Part shown: positions 1-11,720 of the stretch, piece by piece | Numbering within the stretch: the stretch's first letter is position 1 | How the letters are laid out: each line of letters opens with the position of its first letter | Source of the DNA: Seiridium cupressi | Lineage: Eukaryota; Ascomycota; Sordariomycetes; Amphisphaeriales; Sporocadaceae | Length of the DNA stretch: 64,000 bases | Assembly: GCA_036674765.1 (NCBI GenBank) | Contig: JARVKI010000928.1 | Span: forward strand, 186,001-250,000 | Direction: 5' to 3' | Notes under the pieces: model-generated | Told to the model about the DNA's origin: nothing | What the model saw: the letters and a program-made list of their open reading frames with translations, nothing else | The model's database searches: none | Program-made: the position numbers and the translations under genes

Positions 1-484
1 GAAGAGTGGGATGCGCTCTGGTGGCATCAACTCCACACATCCATAGCCCAATTGTGATATCACCCATGTAGTTGCTTAATTGTCGACTATTCTCGAGATT
101 TCGTCTCAGGATATCCCTCAAGTCCCGAAATCGGGATTGATGAAGAAGCGAGATATCGCAGTCCGCGTCTGTGAAAATACACGTTGGACCCTTCAGACAT
201 TTAATTCTCTTTTCGCGGGAATACCTGGCGTGGGATGGGTCCTGGCTTGTTGAATCAAAAGATGAAGACGCTCCATTCGAACTTTCAGCTTGAGCGCCAA
301 GGCCTCCAGCTCTGTTGGGCTGCCCATAGACTCCGTTTAGGTCGCGTCGATAGAGGCAAGCAACCCATTCTCTAAGCCTGTGCAAGAATCAAAGTACTAT
401 CTAACTGATTGTGAGAAATAAGACATACGTTTGCTTTTGAGGTTTGTTCTCCTCCATGTCCCCGATATCTACTGTTTGCTCCAT
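1..484 (-). CDS. partial fungal hypothetical protein, cut by left window edge
   Basis: The 5' part of a minus-strand gene that continues beyond base 1. Exon 1 runs 484 to 429, from an ATG giving an acidic N-terminus (MEQTVDIGDMEENK). It is followed by an intron at 378-428 (51 nt, GTATGT donor, CACAG acceptor) and exon 2 from 377 to the window edge. The frame stays open across the junction and for the remaining 125 codons, which is the main evidence for a real gene. The visible protein has a Ser-rich linker, then a Cys-containing segment (KCLKGPTCIF) and a helical region ending in LWMCGVD. That ending resembles a recurrent motif in fungal hypothetical proteins, but I cannot name a domain. It is divergently oriented to the next gene. 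Confidence 0.6.
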
Positions 485-1126
485 TGCTACTGATGGTGTC
501 GCATATGGTGGAACGGCAGACAAATACGAAATTTGCGTGCTGTGCATCATGCCGTAGTCAGGCAGGGATAAACCTCAAGCCGATCATATTGAAGTTCATT
601 CAGTATCCTACATGTTTCGCATGGTGTACTCTTGTCCCCCATAGATGTAAGGATAAGAATAGATAATAGCCAAGATCTGAACGAAATATCAGGTGTCAGG
701 GTAAGCGCACCCTGTGATAAACCAACAGTGACAAGAAATGTGCCCAACGGAGGCAGACAAAGTCCTAGATTACAACCCCGCTTCTTCAGTCACCACCAAC
801 ATGCGTGTTTGAGCCAGTTATAATACAGAAAGATGATGATCCTTGCAATGTCAACTTCCAACGTGGCATTGCCGAATGGATATTGTGCCATTGCTGCAAT
901 CTCGTGCTTCGCCCGGTGTGGCTGGACACAGTACAACCAAACGGGCGAGAGTACTAAAGAACGCGTAAGGCTACCATATCATTCCACAATATAGAAAAGA
1001 GAGAGCTCATATGAAAACAACTGGACGGAGCGGACGTAATCCGAACCACAGCCCAATATGGCCACTCGAACTTGTGACACTGAATAAAGCCGAGTTGCGA
1101 TATCGTTACTATGTCACGACCCTGAA
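485..1126. other. intergenic, presumed divergent promoter
   Basis: This stretch separates two divergently transcribed genes. Its short ORFs show no protein-like pattern. I see no repeat, TATA box or other site that I can support. Confidence 0.4.
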
Positions 1127-2168
1127 ATGGCTCGGTCGGCTTACGAGGCTTTCAGCAAGTACCATGCATCAATTTGCTGGAGTAATAGTAACGACACTGC
1201 AATTAACATTCATCCAAGCAGCAGAAGCATTCTCGACACCATCAGACTACTGAGGAGTAACACACAGCAAACCAAAGCATTTTTGCAGCCGCTAGCATTT
1301 CCTACGTCTTCTCTCCAAGACGCTCAAAGAGGCATCCGTGATGCGGTAAAAGTTGAATTCATGGTTGATTGTGATTCGAAAGATGACTATTCCACGACAT
1401 ATAGATTATGGCATACCTTGAGCCGGTGGAATGGAAATGATTCGTTCGAAGATTTCATGCACTCTTCGTTTCCAACGTCCGCACCTTTTCATAGGAAAGA
1501 TTGGGCATCACCCCTGAAAGCTTGGCAACTTAAGCGACGCTATAAAATCCGCTTCGAACGAACCAACGACTTCCTGCAGCATCTTGTTTACGACAAGCAA
1601 AACTTGACTGTCAAAATATTCCATCAAACTACGTGGTTGAAAAGTCAGCTCCGACATACCTCGCATTATAGTATGGACATTGGGTTTCCCGAATCTTTGC
1701 AACTGTACGTTTGATTGCTCATGGCATCGTTGAAATGACTGACCATGAACTAGAGGTTCTTTGCCGCCACAACTAGTTTTGGAGACCTTAGTCTCCATCT
1801 ATTATATCTTGTTCCCCGTCGGTGAAGACCCCAACTCGGCCGGAACAGCCGCTGAACTCATGCGCAAAGAAGGCTTCGACCCAGAGTTTCATATTGACGA
1901 TATCAGAAGCATCCGCGGGCTGGCTGAGGATGTTGAGTGCAAGTACTGGTCTCATCGTTTGAGGACACTTCAAGAGATCTCCTCTGAACCACCAGCGACA
2001 AACAGGTTACTCTCTTGGATAGAATGGCATACTACAGAAAGAGATGCCCTGACTATCGCCATTGTTGGTGTTTTCTTAGCGGCACTCTTCGGGCTGTTTA
2101 GTTGCATTATCGGCATAGCGCAACTGGTAGTTGCTTATCTAGCTTGGAAATACCCAACACAGATCTGA
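1127..2168 (+). CDS. fungal-specific hypothetical protein with C-terminal membrane segment
   Basis: Two exons, 1127-1704 and 1754-2168, separated by a 49-nt intron (GTACGT donor, CTGAC branch site, ACTAG acceptor). The join keeps frame and gives 330 aa. From memory it belongs to a large family of uncharacterised filamentous-fungal proteins. The recognisable marks are a basic stretch followed by LQHLVYD, then FHQTTWLKSQLR, then SLPPQLVLETL, a GFDPEF block and a C-terminal hydrophobic segment of about 25 residues ending AWKYP. Those features suggest a tail-anchored or single-pass membrane protein. Function is unknown. The start is the first ATG after an in-frame stop. Confidence 0.8.
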
Positions 2169-3081
2169 ACAGATTTGTCAAGTTTGTGTATATTCGGAGC
2201 TATCATCAGAGTCGGCATCATGATCGTTATGACTTGGGTGCTGGAATAGAATAAAGCTGTTACATAGGACAAAAGAATTCGAGGGGTAATTGTAGGCGGT
2301 CAATGCAGCGACTAGATCAGCATCAAAGATGTCTAGGTTTTATAGAAGCTTTCTCTTACAGTCGCCCCACAGATCACGGTTGACTTCGCTGTCTGATAGC
2401 CCGATGCTAACATCGAATTGGCGATCACGAGCTTCTATTCCTCACGAAACAGCCAAGCTTCCGCGTCAGGTATTTTAACTCACACATAATAATTCCGAAA
2501 ATTCTTGTAATAAACTCATTTATCGGTTGTGATTCTTCCTATGTTATTTGGACATGAAGAAAGCTCATGTTACTGCTAGTAGCATAGGACGAAGCCAATA
2601 TATAGATACTACCGACGAACGGTCGATACTGCAAATCGAAATTTAGGCGTATAATCATGAAATTCAAAAGAAAAGTCCTCCAGCTGAACAAAAGTCACTC
2701 AGTTCCAGAAGATGTCGTCAGTCGTAAATATCGAAAAGGAAAAAAAGGGAAAAAAGGAAAAAAAGGAAAAGAAAAGTCAGTCTGATCCCAAGGTGATAAC
2801 AATCTCCCATCCCGCTCAATTCATTCACACTCTCAGACTTAATCCCGTCAATTGTGCTCTTGTAGACGGTATCCGTCGACCAAAGGTGAGAAAAAAACAT
2901 AGGAGAAATCGTGTATAGGGTTGACAACCAAGGATCCTAGGCTGTCTTCGTTCGATGTGGGTAGAGTTAGCTGGTATGAGCTGAACTCCCGAATAACGTA
3001 AGTTGAAGGTGGCCATCAGGGACTACCAAGCCCTCTGGAATGACCTAAAAAACGTTTGAGTTAACAGGTTGGGGCCTCGCG
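2169..3081. other. intergenic, low-complexity purine tract
   Basis: No convincing gene. A purine-only, A-rich tract at about 2733-2774 (AAAAGG/AAAAGGA units) produces a Lys/Glu-rich ORF that I regard as an artefact of composition. The stretch separates a plus-strand gene from the 3' end of the minus-strand DUF6590 gene, so it holds the 3' ends of both. Confidence 0.4.
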
Positions 3082-5250
3082 TTACTTCCTGTGTCCTTTC
3101 TTCCGCGAATGCTTTTCTGGTTGGGTTGACTTCTTGTTCTCCCAGCATTTATCCACGGCTTCTTTGACCACCCTGAAATGGGAGCGTTTGATCGTGCCGA
3201 TGAAGAATACCTTGACGTTATGCTCAACCGTCACAAGCTTAGAGTAGTTTGCGCGAGATTCTTTTGCAAGCCCCTCCTCAACTTCCATGGTCACCATCAC
3301 CGGCTTGAATCCAAGGTCCGGCTCATGTTTCAAAAGAGACGGTGGTTTTCTGTGGTCATCGCTGTAAACCATGCCATGTCCCTTAGGTTTGACCCCTGGT
3401 TTCTTGCATCCTTGGCGCTCGTATGTCAAGATTGGCCTGGGATTGTATCAGCAAACGGATTCGCAACAGGATACCGTGGGAGTCTTACACGCAAGTGCTA
3501 TGATTGCCTTCATCAGTTGCGACGATAATAAACCTTCTGTAACTAACGTAGAAATCATTTTCAATTGGCCGTATGTCCGAGACAAAGTCATCCGCTATAA
3601 CGACCGCTGACCCTCTTGGTTCAGACCACAGAATCTTGAAGACCTAGTTAGATTCTGTTAGCTAGCGATTTCGAAAATCCTGCCTATCAGCACACTCACT
3701 GCTCCAGGGGCGAAGCGCCACCCAGGTTGGACTTTATAGCCTTGAACCCAGTCAGTAATTACTCATACATTCTAGAATATACTGGTTACTGACGATCATC
3801 CGTATCCTCAAAGTTTCCCCCAGTGCCAAAGATGCGATATTTTGGCACTAAATGAGGGAGTGTATTTTGCTCGGGTTGCCGCTGTACTGGCGTATCTGCG
3901 CCTGTCATGTCGCCTTCTATACGTTAGTAGGCATTCATGGGAATTCCCAGCCAGCCACTTGCCTTCTACATAGGCACTCGTATCTTCTGCAATGACTCCA
4001 TATGATGATGCTGATGCGTGCGAAGGTTCTCCAGCGTTTACCGCATATGCATCTTTGAGACTTTCCAGTCGTGCTTGCTCGAACTCTTCATTATTGACCT
4101 CGTAACTTTGGCCGCAACTATCATCGTAGTTGTTATAGTAATTTTGGTCGTAATTTCCGGTAGAACCTCCAGCTGACTCCACATTAGTCACATATCCAAG
4201 CAACCGAAGTGGTCTATCTTACCAGCAGATAGCTCTTCAGGGCCGGGGACTAGACGCCAATTTAGCATAAATTTGAGCACAAGCGATCCTGGTATTCCAT
4301 GTACAGTGTGGCGGGGGTGGGGGCGTCTTACAAGTCTGAACACAACTTGGGGAACTCCCTACTTCCTCTGGAATTGCCATTCCTTTTCCTTTCCACGGTT
4401 GCTCACGATGATAGCCGGTATCATTAAGCTCATTGGGTGTAGGGAATGAGACTTCATCTTGTGTCTCAAGTTGTCCAGTCTCGTATGTTGTATCTTTATT
4501 CCTCCTGGACCGGTGAGAGTGGCTAGTCTTGGATATATCGCGAGAGGACCGATGAGAGTTACTCTGATGCGCAGAATCACCAACATGATACACTTTCTCC
4601 TTTCCCTTCCTCGACTGGTGGGTACGACCAGATTCAGAGGTCACAATAGTCGCTTCATAGTACTGTTCCTCTTGTGGCTCAGTAGATAACCCTGGTAGCA
4701 TAGTTTGATCATGGTGACCGCTCCCCAGAGGAGGGGATTGCCCTTCGTACGGCCCTGGAACAGCGACCTCATTCGCAACTTCTTCTGAGCTTTGTTGGTT
4801 CCATTCATTGCTGTGTATGTATTGTGGTGATGAAGAAGGATCCGGAACATTGGTAAACTCTTGGGAATCACCATGGATATGTGAACTGCTTTCTTCGGGT
4901 GCACCGAAGCCACCTTCTTGGTAATAATTATTGTTGAGATTCAGGTCTTGTAGCCCTTCCACCACTCCAGTGCGAGGGTAAGAGGGATCGGAGACGGGAA
5001 CCGATTCTACACATTCGCCTAAACTGAGTCAGTACCAGTTTTCCAGCCTCTAAGAATCTCGCACGACACGAGACTCTCTTTCGAGCTTACCAGCTTTATT
5101 GAAGCCATTTTGATACCAGATATTGGTTCGGGTATCAAGCTCCGGTGCATTCCAATACAAAACTTTCGGAGGTACTGGTGTATTCTGGTTTACTTTGCGC
5201 GAAGAACCTTCTGATTTCCTAGAGCGCTTGTTTTTTGGGACGCCAGCCAT
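3082..5250 (-). CDS. DUF6590 domain-containing protein
   Basis: A multi-exon gene rebuilt by hand: 5250-5091, 5018-4332, 4249-4223, 4172 to about 3978, about 3901 to 3794, 3740-3700, 3643-3489 and 3436-3082. Every junction except the one near 3900-3980 has a good donor and acceptor and keeps frame. For that one I cannot choose between boundaries 3902-3977 and 3882-3969. The product is about 572-575 aa. The N-terminal two thirds are disordered, rich in Ser, Gln and Asn. The last roughly 190 residues are a DUF6590 domain: a YKVQPG entry, then FAPGAVFKILWSEPRG, a RRFIIVA strand, PILTYERQG, KKPGVK and LVTVEHNVKV. DUF6590 is a fungal domain of unknown function, often in long disordered proteins. 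The ATG at 5250 is preceded by no in-frame extension. Confidence 0.85.
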
Positions 5251-6586
5251 GATGTTACGTCGAAGGAGACTGCCATCGGGTCGTTCAATTTTGGATTTAT
5301 GACAGTAACGACCAGGAGCATCCGCATGAATGATTCGATTGACACAACTGTCGGAATATCGGTCTTTTCAACACCACAGCTGAAATGCGGCTCTGCAGTA
5401 CGTATCTTTGACTTGACGCTCTCGCAACTAAAGCGCCGAGGTGGGAGTCAAGACATGGGGAGTATGCACGCAGTAGCGTATGCATCGATGGTACGCATAA
5501 ACGAGACGTTCGACTGTCTCGGAGAGACTACTTCATTGGTCGTCAAACTGAGTTATGGCATCCGGTGATGTGTGTATACACTTCTGATTGGTGTAGTCAT
5601 CTGCGGCAAAACGAAGTCTGCGTAGTCTACATCGAGTAAGTAAGTCACATCGCAGGACCTTAGGGAGGGGTGGACCGGAAGCTCTGTGGCTACTTTGAAG
5701 AATACCTTGGGATGAAAACTACTCAACGTCGCACTGCAGAGAGGTAACAGGGGCTTCACTACTACGGATCAATGCTTCTGGTTTGGGTCGCCGTTTACCT
5801 ATAAAGAAGACCTCACGTTCAAAAAGAGCGACAACGATCCATCCCAGGCGATCTACAATGGCAAGTGTAGTTGCCCAGGGAAGCTACTGTATCAGAACTG
5901 AAGATGATATGTCTTTGATGCGGTGCAGAATTGATGAAGAAGAAATGCGTAAGAATGGCCGTTTGTCAAAATCACCAGGGCTCGAATGGGTCGGACAATT
6001 TCTAATGATAATATCAGCACCACCTCCATGCAAAGCATATTGACTGCATAGAGGACCATAATCTTGGCAGCACTCCACTCTCCTGTAAATTATCTATCTA
6101 GACTCAATTGGGCAAAACGTGGGGGGATCATTTCTGAGTCGATGGAGACTTGAGGCTCTGCACAGAGTACTGGGTACATCAAGTACTTCCTTATCGGACG
6201 GTTGACGACCGGGGGGTTGGGCATGGCGCCACATCTCCGACTTGCGACTGGCTGCCCTCTCACCGGTTCTTATTGCTTTGTCGCACTTAAAACCCGGTGA
6301 AAGCCCTAACTTTGATACAATATGATCACAGGGATCGAGATAGTGACAAGCTTTGTATCGTAGGATTATGTTTTAACCAGTTCTAGCTCATCTATTGCCT
6401 CTCGGTCTTTTCAAAGTGAATGAAAAGGCTGTTTTCCCAGTAGCAGAGGCCCGTCAATTTTGATTGTGCCGAAGTGTGAGACATTGCGAGCCAGGTCGGC
6501 ACTTGCACTGGTCGCAGACTTCGCCAAGATGCCGTCCAATCATCTACATGCGACACATGCATTTACTCCACCATATGCTAAGAATC
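5251..6586. other. intergenic, divergent promoter region
   Basis: About 1.3 kb between the divergent DUF6590 and coiled-coil genes. The ORFs here (for example 5299-5568 and 5783-6043) lack family features and show no splicing pattern. I see no repeat. It presumably contains both promoters and the 5' UTRs. Confidence 0.4.
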
Positions 6587-8512
6587 ATGAGTTTCGATCC
6601 TGCAGAGTCGTCGCTGGTGGCCTCTACGGATGCCCAACACCAGTTGCAGCTGGACTCAGATGAGTCCTCAGTCACGTCAAGCGTGACTTTCGACAGAATT
6701 AATCGCCGGCTTGTTTTACCATCCATCAGCTCGCACGCGACTCTTCAGCACCTTACTAAGAAACTGGCCGATATCCCGCGGGTTAGACACAATGGAAAGG
6801 CCATAGCCGCTCGATCTCACGACAAGACCGCTGATAATGCTGGGTTGGATAAATCCTTTGCTCAACTCAGCCTATATGAATCTACCACTGGGACCAATGA
6901 CAGTCATGTAGTCCCAGATAGCATAGGCTCCCCAGCAATGGATAAAGCTCAACAATTCAATCCAAAGACTCTCAATATGTTAGATCGTTTTGAGAGTATA
7001 CGACAAAATGATGAAGCTCCGTCAAACCCGCAGGTCGAACAAGACACCGATTCCGAGGAGTGGTTAACTGGGCAACCATCAAATTCTGTTCCAGACCTCG
7101 ATTATGATGATGTTCGGCTTATAAACGAGCAATGGGCACGCGTCAGAGAACAGCGATTTGCTCTCAACAACACGTTCACGAAAATTGAGCGTGGACGTGA
7201 CGCATTGCAAAATATCCGACAACAGAAGAACCAAGCATATCAAAAACTTAAGCTAGCGATCCAGAAACTTTTACCGACATACGCCAGCCTCGGTGAGCTA
7301 TTCAAGACAGCTGAAGATCTGGATCTCGCTTGTCAGAAGGTTGAAATCGATATGGACGAGCTTGTGGATGAACTAGAAGACGGAGAACTTGAGCTGCAAG
7401 TCAAGGAGCGAAGATTTTATACCAGATTTGCAGAAAGTGAGACGACAACAGAGACGGACTCATCCCATCCAGCATCAAGAGCTACCCTACTTGGAATTGG
7501 AGGAGATCGACCAGAGGAATTTCATCCTGTCTTTGAAGATCTTCGCCATGCTTTCCGGGAGGTGCAGCTTGCTGATGAAAATCGAGAAAATTTGACCAAC
7601 AAGCGAGACGCGCTAGCATTGAAGACAAGAGAAGAGCGGTCTAATGACGAAGAGAAGTTTATGGCGGACTATGAGATTATGTTTAAAGAGGCCAACGAGG
7701 AAGTGACTCATTGGTCCGGAATGGTTGAGCAGCTGGAAAAAGAGTGCCTGGAGAGAGACCTCCTTCCCAAAGACTGGCTGACTGAGCAATACGGGCTTGA
7801 CGTCTATCACGTACCTAGTGAAGAGATCTACCTCGAGGAAAAACTGATGACTCGCAGTTCGGCGGGAACTGCACCGAAGACACTCGCACATCCACAGTTT
7901 GAGTTTCTTCTATCAAATCCGAAGCATTTGCTCAAGGACCCTTTCCCCCAAACAGCCGCGCGATCTTTGAGGGCGGCCGTCTCGCTCCCAAGATCGCTTC
8001 CAAGGAGAGATAAGTTTATCGAGGAGGCCAAAAAAGAATACGGGATAGAGTCTCTGCTTGCTTCTATGGATAATGAGGACAAACAAGGCTACATCAACCG
8101 CTGGTTATTGCACAAGCTCCGGCATTCTGCATTAGAGGCGGAACTACTACTGGTCTGTTTCACGCCGAATCTGCAGATCAAGGACTTAGAGCATTGGCAA
8201 CGAGATGTGCTTTTCTTCTGGTCACGAGACGTCAACGCCATTGAACTGACGAGCCAAGACAAGAACCTCCCTGATGGGAAGACTTCAGATGCCACCGACG
8301 TATCCCGCCGCACTTCTCCGAGGATTTCACTACAGTCGAGGAGAGCTTCCATGAACTCACAATTACCGTCACGCTCTTCAAGGGGAGCGTCGATTCGTTC
8401 GGATCTATCCGGCAACAGGAAAACAGCTGTTAGCAAACCTTCTCTCTGTCATAGTCGATCAGACTCTGGTATCGGTGCTGGTACGATCGACGCAAACTTC
8501 GAGTCCAGATAA
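6587..8512 (+). CDS. fungal conserved coiled-coil protein of unknown function
   Basis: An uninterrupted frame of 641 aa from the ATG at 6587. In-frame ATGs at 6548, 6557 and 6575 are alternatives. I prefer 6587 because an acidic Ser-rich N-terminus typical of such proteins begins there, while the residues before it look like translated leader. Residues about 1-165 are disordered. About 168-281 and 318-401 are charged heptad-like segments (INEQWARVREQR, ELVDELEDGELEL, MVEQLEKECLERD) that should form coiled coils. About 468-558 is a compact conserved-looking helical block (GYINRWLLHKLRHSALEAEL, HWQRDVLFFWSRD). The tail is Ser/Arg-rich, suggesting phosphorylation. I do not recognise a named domain; a scaffold or cytoskeletal role is only a guess. 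Confidence 0.8.
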   Translation: MSFDPAESSLVASTDAQHQLQLDSDESSVTSSVTFDRINRRLVLPSISSHATLQHLTKKLADIPRVRHNGKAIAARSHDKTADNAGLDKSFAQLSLYESTTGTNDSHVVPDSIGSPAMDKAQQFNPKTLNMLDRFESIRQNDEAPSNPQVEQDTDSEEWLTGQPSNSVPDLDYDDVRLINEQWARVREQRFALNNTFTKIERGRDALQNIRQQKNQAYQKLKLAIQKLLPTYASLGELFKTAEDLDLACQKVEIDMDELVDELEDGELELQVKERRFYTRFAESETTTETDSSHPASRATLLGIGGDRPEEFHPVFEDLRHAFREVQLADENRENLTNKRDALALKTREERSNDEEKFMADYEIMFKEANEEVTHWSGMVEQLEKECLERDLLPKDWLTEQYGLDVYHVPSEEIYLEEKLMTRSSAGTAPKTLAHPQFEFLLSNPKHLLKDPFPQTAARSLRAAVSLPRSLPRRDKFIEEAKKEYGIESLLASMDNEDKQGYINRWLLHKLRHSALEAELLLVCFTPNLQIKDLEHWQRDVLFFWSRDVNAIELTSQDKNLPDGKTSDATDVSRRTSPRISLQSRRASMNSQLPSRSSRGASIRSDLSGNRKTAVSKPSLCHSRSDSGIGAGTIDANFESR

Positions 8513-9749
8513 TGAAAGACTACACAAAACAACATATCCGAACACGAACTCCATACATTTGAACTACCACCAATTTTCCATTTCCGACAGTGATTTGGGT
8601 TTCTGGGCACAAGTGATGCGGCACGGGGCACGGTCCTCCGAGTACTACATTGCTTCGAAGACCCTGACAAGGAAGACGGCGCGACTAACCTGACCTTATT
8701 GTTCCTAATCTTGCCTGTCTATCGAAACTAGAATGAAATAGAAATATCCATATATCAATAGACGAATTCCCTCTGTTATGACTACACGACAAACGTGCAA
8801 TGATGATTGGCGTTGATGCGCCCGCGCACTATGATGGATTCGCAAAACAAGCCATACGACGACGCTAAACACAGCGCAGCATTCCTCCGTCACTCTGGAG
8901 CCAGTGATAGGCTGAAACGGGCCGTCCCTCGCCCTTCCGGCACATCCATTTGGAGTAGGTCATGAGATAATATCTGAGGGAAGCCTTGGAATGAACCTTA
9001 TAGTGTAGGCTGATACGACCTTCAACCCGCGCATGGCCCGTCATGTACTCGGTACGTAGCGATCTGCATCGTATTTTTGCATCCTCATCTGCGCGTCTCA
9101 CTGGCGGGCACCATAATGGCGTTATTTCACATGTGTACATCACGGCAGCCTCGCCTTACAACCCCGCCATTCGGTTCCGGGAATTCGCTAGCTCATACCC
9201 CTGACCCTTCTCCCAAATCAGGCCGATCCCTTTCGGTATTTCCATTCTCGAGTGAACCCATTGCTGGCAAAGGCGGAAGAGACGGCCAAATGAGCATGCG
9301 ATAGGCCACGGAGTCTCAAAAAACAAGCGGTGATGCCTAAGCTAGCAGCCCGAACCGCGAGCCATTTTCTCGACCCGAGGCACCCATCACAGCAAGCCGA
9401 TTGGGAAGGTCCTATCATGCTATTGCCTCACATGTTCCGCAAGAAGACCATTGGAGCGCATGTTAGTTCGCTGGCGAGGATGCGCCTGTTGTCAGCCTGT
9501 CGAAGGATGGCGGACTTGCAGTATTGACAGCCACCGAAAACGGCATGCGAGCGACATATGCCGTCCGCATGTGCGGGCAGGATTCCCGCCTGGGGCACTG
9601 GACGAACTAATTCAAGAATGTGTACTGAACAAGCCAATCTGAGGATAATCTCACTTCTATAGGACTCCAAAACCCGATCTTGAATATAATGATTTGAAGA
9701 GGGAATGTAATGACCTAAACACTAATGGTGAAAAGCAGATAATATCCAA
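8513..9749. other. intergenic, no gene recognised
   Basis: Several short ORFs overlap on both strands without codon structure, family motifs or matching splice sites. I see no gene here. Confidence 0.4.
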
Positions 9750-9930
9750 AAACAACCTGTCATATGCAAGGCACGTTCCGAATACCAGGCCTCTGGAATT
9801 GTCTAGTTGAATACCTGCAGCGGCTCGTGCCGCAAGCTTTGATCTTGTGGCAGGCAGTCCTCCACGATATACGCCCGGCTACAGTGTATTGTGGTTTGGG
9901 GGCCGAGGTTGAAACGCCCGGTTTATGAAT
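9750..9930 (+). repeat. copy A of a diverged dispersed repeat
   Basis: Shares collinear blocks with 11535-11720. These are a CATATGCAAGGCACG block (from 9761 here, 11549 there), a CAGCGGCT block, and a CTACAGTGTA block (about 9880 here, 11671 there). The first and last blocks lie 120 and 124 bases apart in the two copies, so chance similarity is unlikely. Each copy is followed by an A/T-rich TATA-like stretch. It could be an old duplicated promoter, a miniature element or a piece of a larger decayed element; no terminal repeats are visible. Confidence 0.55.
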
Positions 9931-10106
9931 ATAAGCTGATGTAGCTGTAATACTGGCGAATTCAGCTATAAACACAGTAGATCCGCCAGAAAAAGGAAGT
10001 ATAGCGTGAATCTCCTTATAGACTTAGCTATAGGACTATTCACCATAGAATGTTGTCCTCATAAATTTGGAGAAGGTTTTTCAAATTGAGTAAAGGAAAC
10101 TAACTA

Positions 10107-10696
10107 ATGAACAGGCTCTGGTATGGCCTGGCATCAAAGCCACGCAACGAACGCGCCTGTAAAGACGCAAACGACATAGCATCAAGCCAAGCATGGACGT
10201 CGATAAACACCGTGATGACACGACCTTCGGAAATTTTGGGGAATGACTCCCAACAGATTACTTTCTTCGACGAAACCGGAACAATCATGAACACTTCCAA
10301 TGAAGCCACTAATCGGCTCGATAACGAGTCAGTCCTCCCAGCGGGAAGACCGTCTGCAAAAATTAAGCTTCTGGCAGACAAGTTGGAGAAAATACAATCA
10401 CAACAGAATAAGAAACGTGGTAGGTATAGACCTTCCGCACCTCTCCAACAACTACCACCAGAATCTCCGTCGCCGAATGCCGCTATACTGCCGGGGCTTA
10501 GTCCGCATGCAGGGGGCCCGCCAGTATCCACATGACCGATCCACCTCCGCTTGATCCCTCCGGGTCGATGCCATTCGTTGATGATACGTCAGGCACAGAG
10601 TCAGGCTATGAGAATGTATGTGATGATACCAACGGAGCGAGGAATAGGAGCGAAATCATATCAGATGACGATGATGATGGCGACAACGATAACTAG
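10107..10696 (+). pseudogene. possible decayed or mis-framed acidic hypothetical gene
   Basis: A 142-codon frame from the ATG at 10107 has a protein-like composition (TFDETG-like acidic stretch, AKIKLLADKLEKIQSQQ helix, Pro/Ser-rich tail). It ends at 10533-10535. A second protein-like frame overlaps that stop, starting at the ATG at 10532 and ending at the TAG at 10694-10696, with DDTSGTESGYE and a run of Asp. The two are in different frames and I found no intron that joins them, so they may be one gene with a frameshift. Function unknown. A further frame at 10721-11011 could be a later part. Confidence 0.3.
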
Positions 10697-11534
10697 TGAC
10701 AAGATTCATTACAACAGGCGGTGAAAGAGTTGCAGCCATCGTTAGTTCGCCTACAATTGGCAGTCGGAGCTTCGGGCTCCATCAACCTCCCGCTTACAAG
10801 TACATCTTTTGGACGGTACATCGGATGGCGAGTCCGTTATATCGCTCGTATTATTGGTCGACAAGCATGCGGGTTATTTCATTACAGAAAGACCGCACAT
10901 GCACACGCGGTCCTGACACCGAATGATCCTCTGCATCCCGCATATCAGACAGCCTTAAATGCATCGCTTACGCTAAGCGTGCCAGTGACGCCTTGTTTTT
11001 CCCACGTCTGAATCCTACCTTCTCCCATTCGGTAAAAGGATCGCCGAAATCGTAATCGGGTTGGAGATTTGAGAAACTTGCCACCAATGCGCGATGCAAA
11101 CGTCTCAGCAGAGGCTGTGATTGCGCGGACAAGCCTGATTCTGTGGTCTTATCTGAAGCTCTATGCACCATCGTGGACGCATCTTATGGGCCAAGCCCCG
11201 TCAAACCGCTGCCTTCGTAAGTAATGACTCATATGCTGCCGCCAGGGAGCAGGGTCTGGATGGTCCCGAATGAAGTGTCGATGTTCAGATGACTCCAACC
11301 TTCAGAAGGATGGAGGGCAGTGGCTTTCGACCGGTGAGTAGGGATGCGCGTGGGATGTGAGCCGACCAATGAGAGGGTTTCGCAGCTTTCATAAGATTAT
11401 GAACATAAGAAAGCTGTGAAAGAGCATTCAATTGGTCAGACGTATTTCCTCAACAGCCTTGCTATCACTGTCTAGCTATGTTTGCATCGAGTCGAACCCA
11501 GAGTCGAAAACTCCAAAAAAGAAGAGGGAGTTCA
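10697..11534. other. intergenic, degraded ORFs
   Basis: Holds the 10721-11011 frame mentioned for the preceding possible gene and otherwise nothing that I can assign. A GTAAGT donor-like site lies at 11219-11224 without a matching coding exon. Confidence 0.3.
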
Positions 11535-11720
11535 TGCAAGTTACGAGTCATATGCAAGGCACGATACTCCCCGTACCCAGGCTCATGGGTATTTGTCGAA
11601 ACTCAAATATCCACAGCGGCTTGAGCCGAGATCATGACACTCGAATGGGCTTCGTGCAGGAGTCGCCCGACTACAGTGTAGACGAATTCTTAGTAGGCCA
11701 GGGGGGGCGGGACCGCCCAG
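11535..11720 (+). repeat. copy B of a diverged dispersed repeat
   Basis: The partner of 9750-9930, sharing the same three blocks in the same order and spacing. It is followed at about 11729-11735 by TATATAA, a reasonable TATA-like element. The copies have diverged by substitutions and small indels, so the duplication is not recent. Confidence 0.55.

Noticed and set aside
2712..2918. Lys/Glu-rich small ORF
   Set aside because: It arises from a purine-rich simple tract and has no conserved-looking sequence after it.
3178..3610. Plus-strand ORFs of 116 and 79 aa
   Set aside because: They lie antisense to the well supported DUF6590 exons.
8513..9749. Multiple 60-90 codon ORFs
   Set aside because: They overlap on both strands without codon bias, motifs or splice logic.
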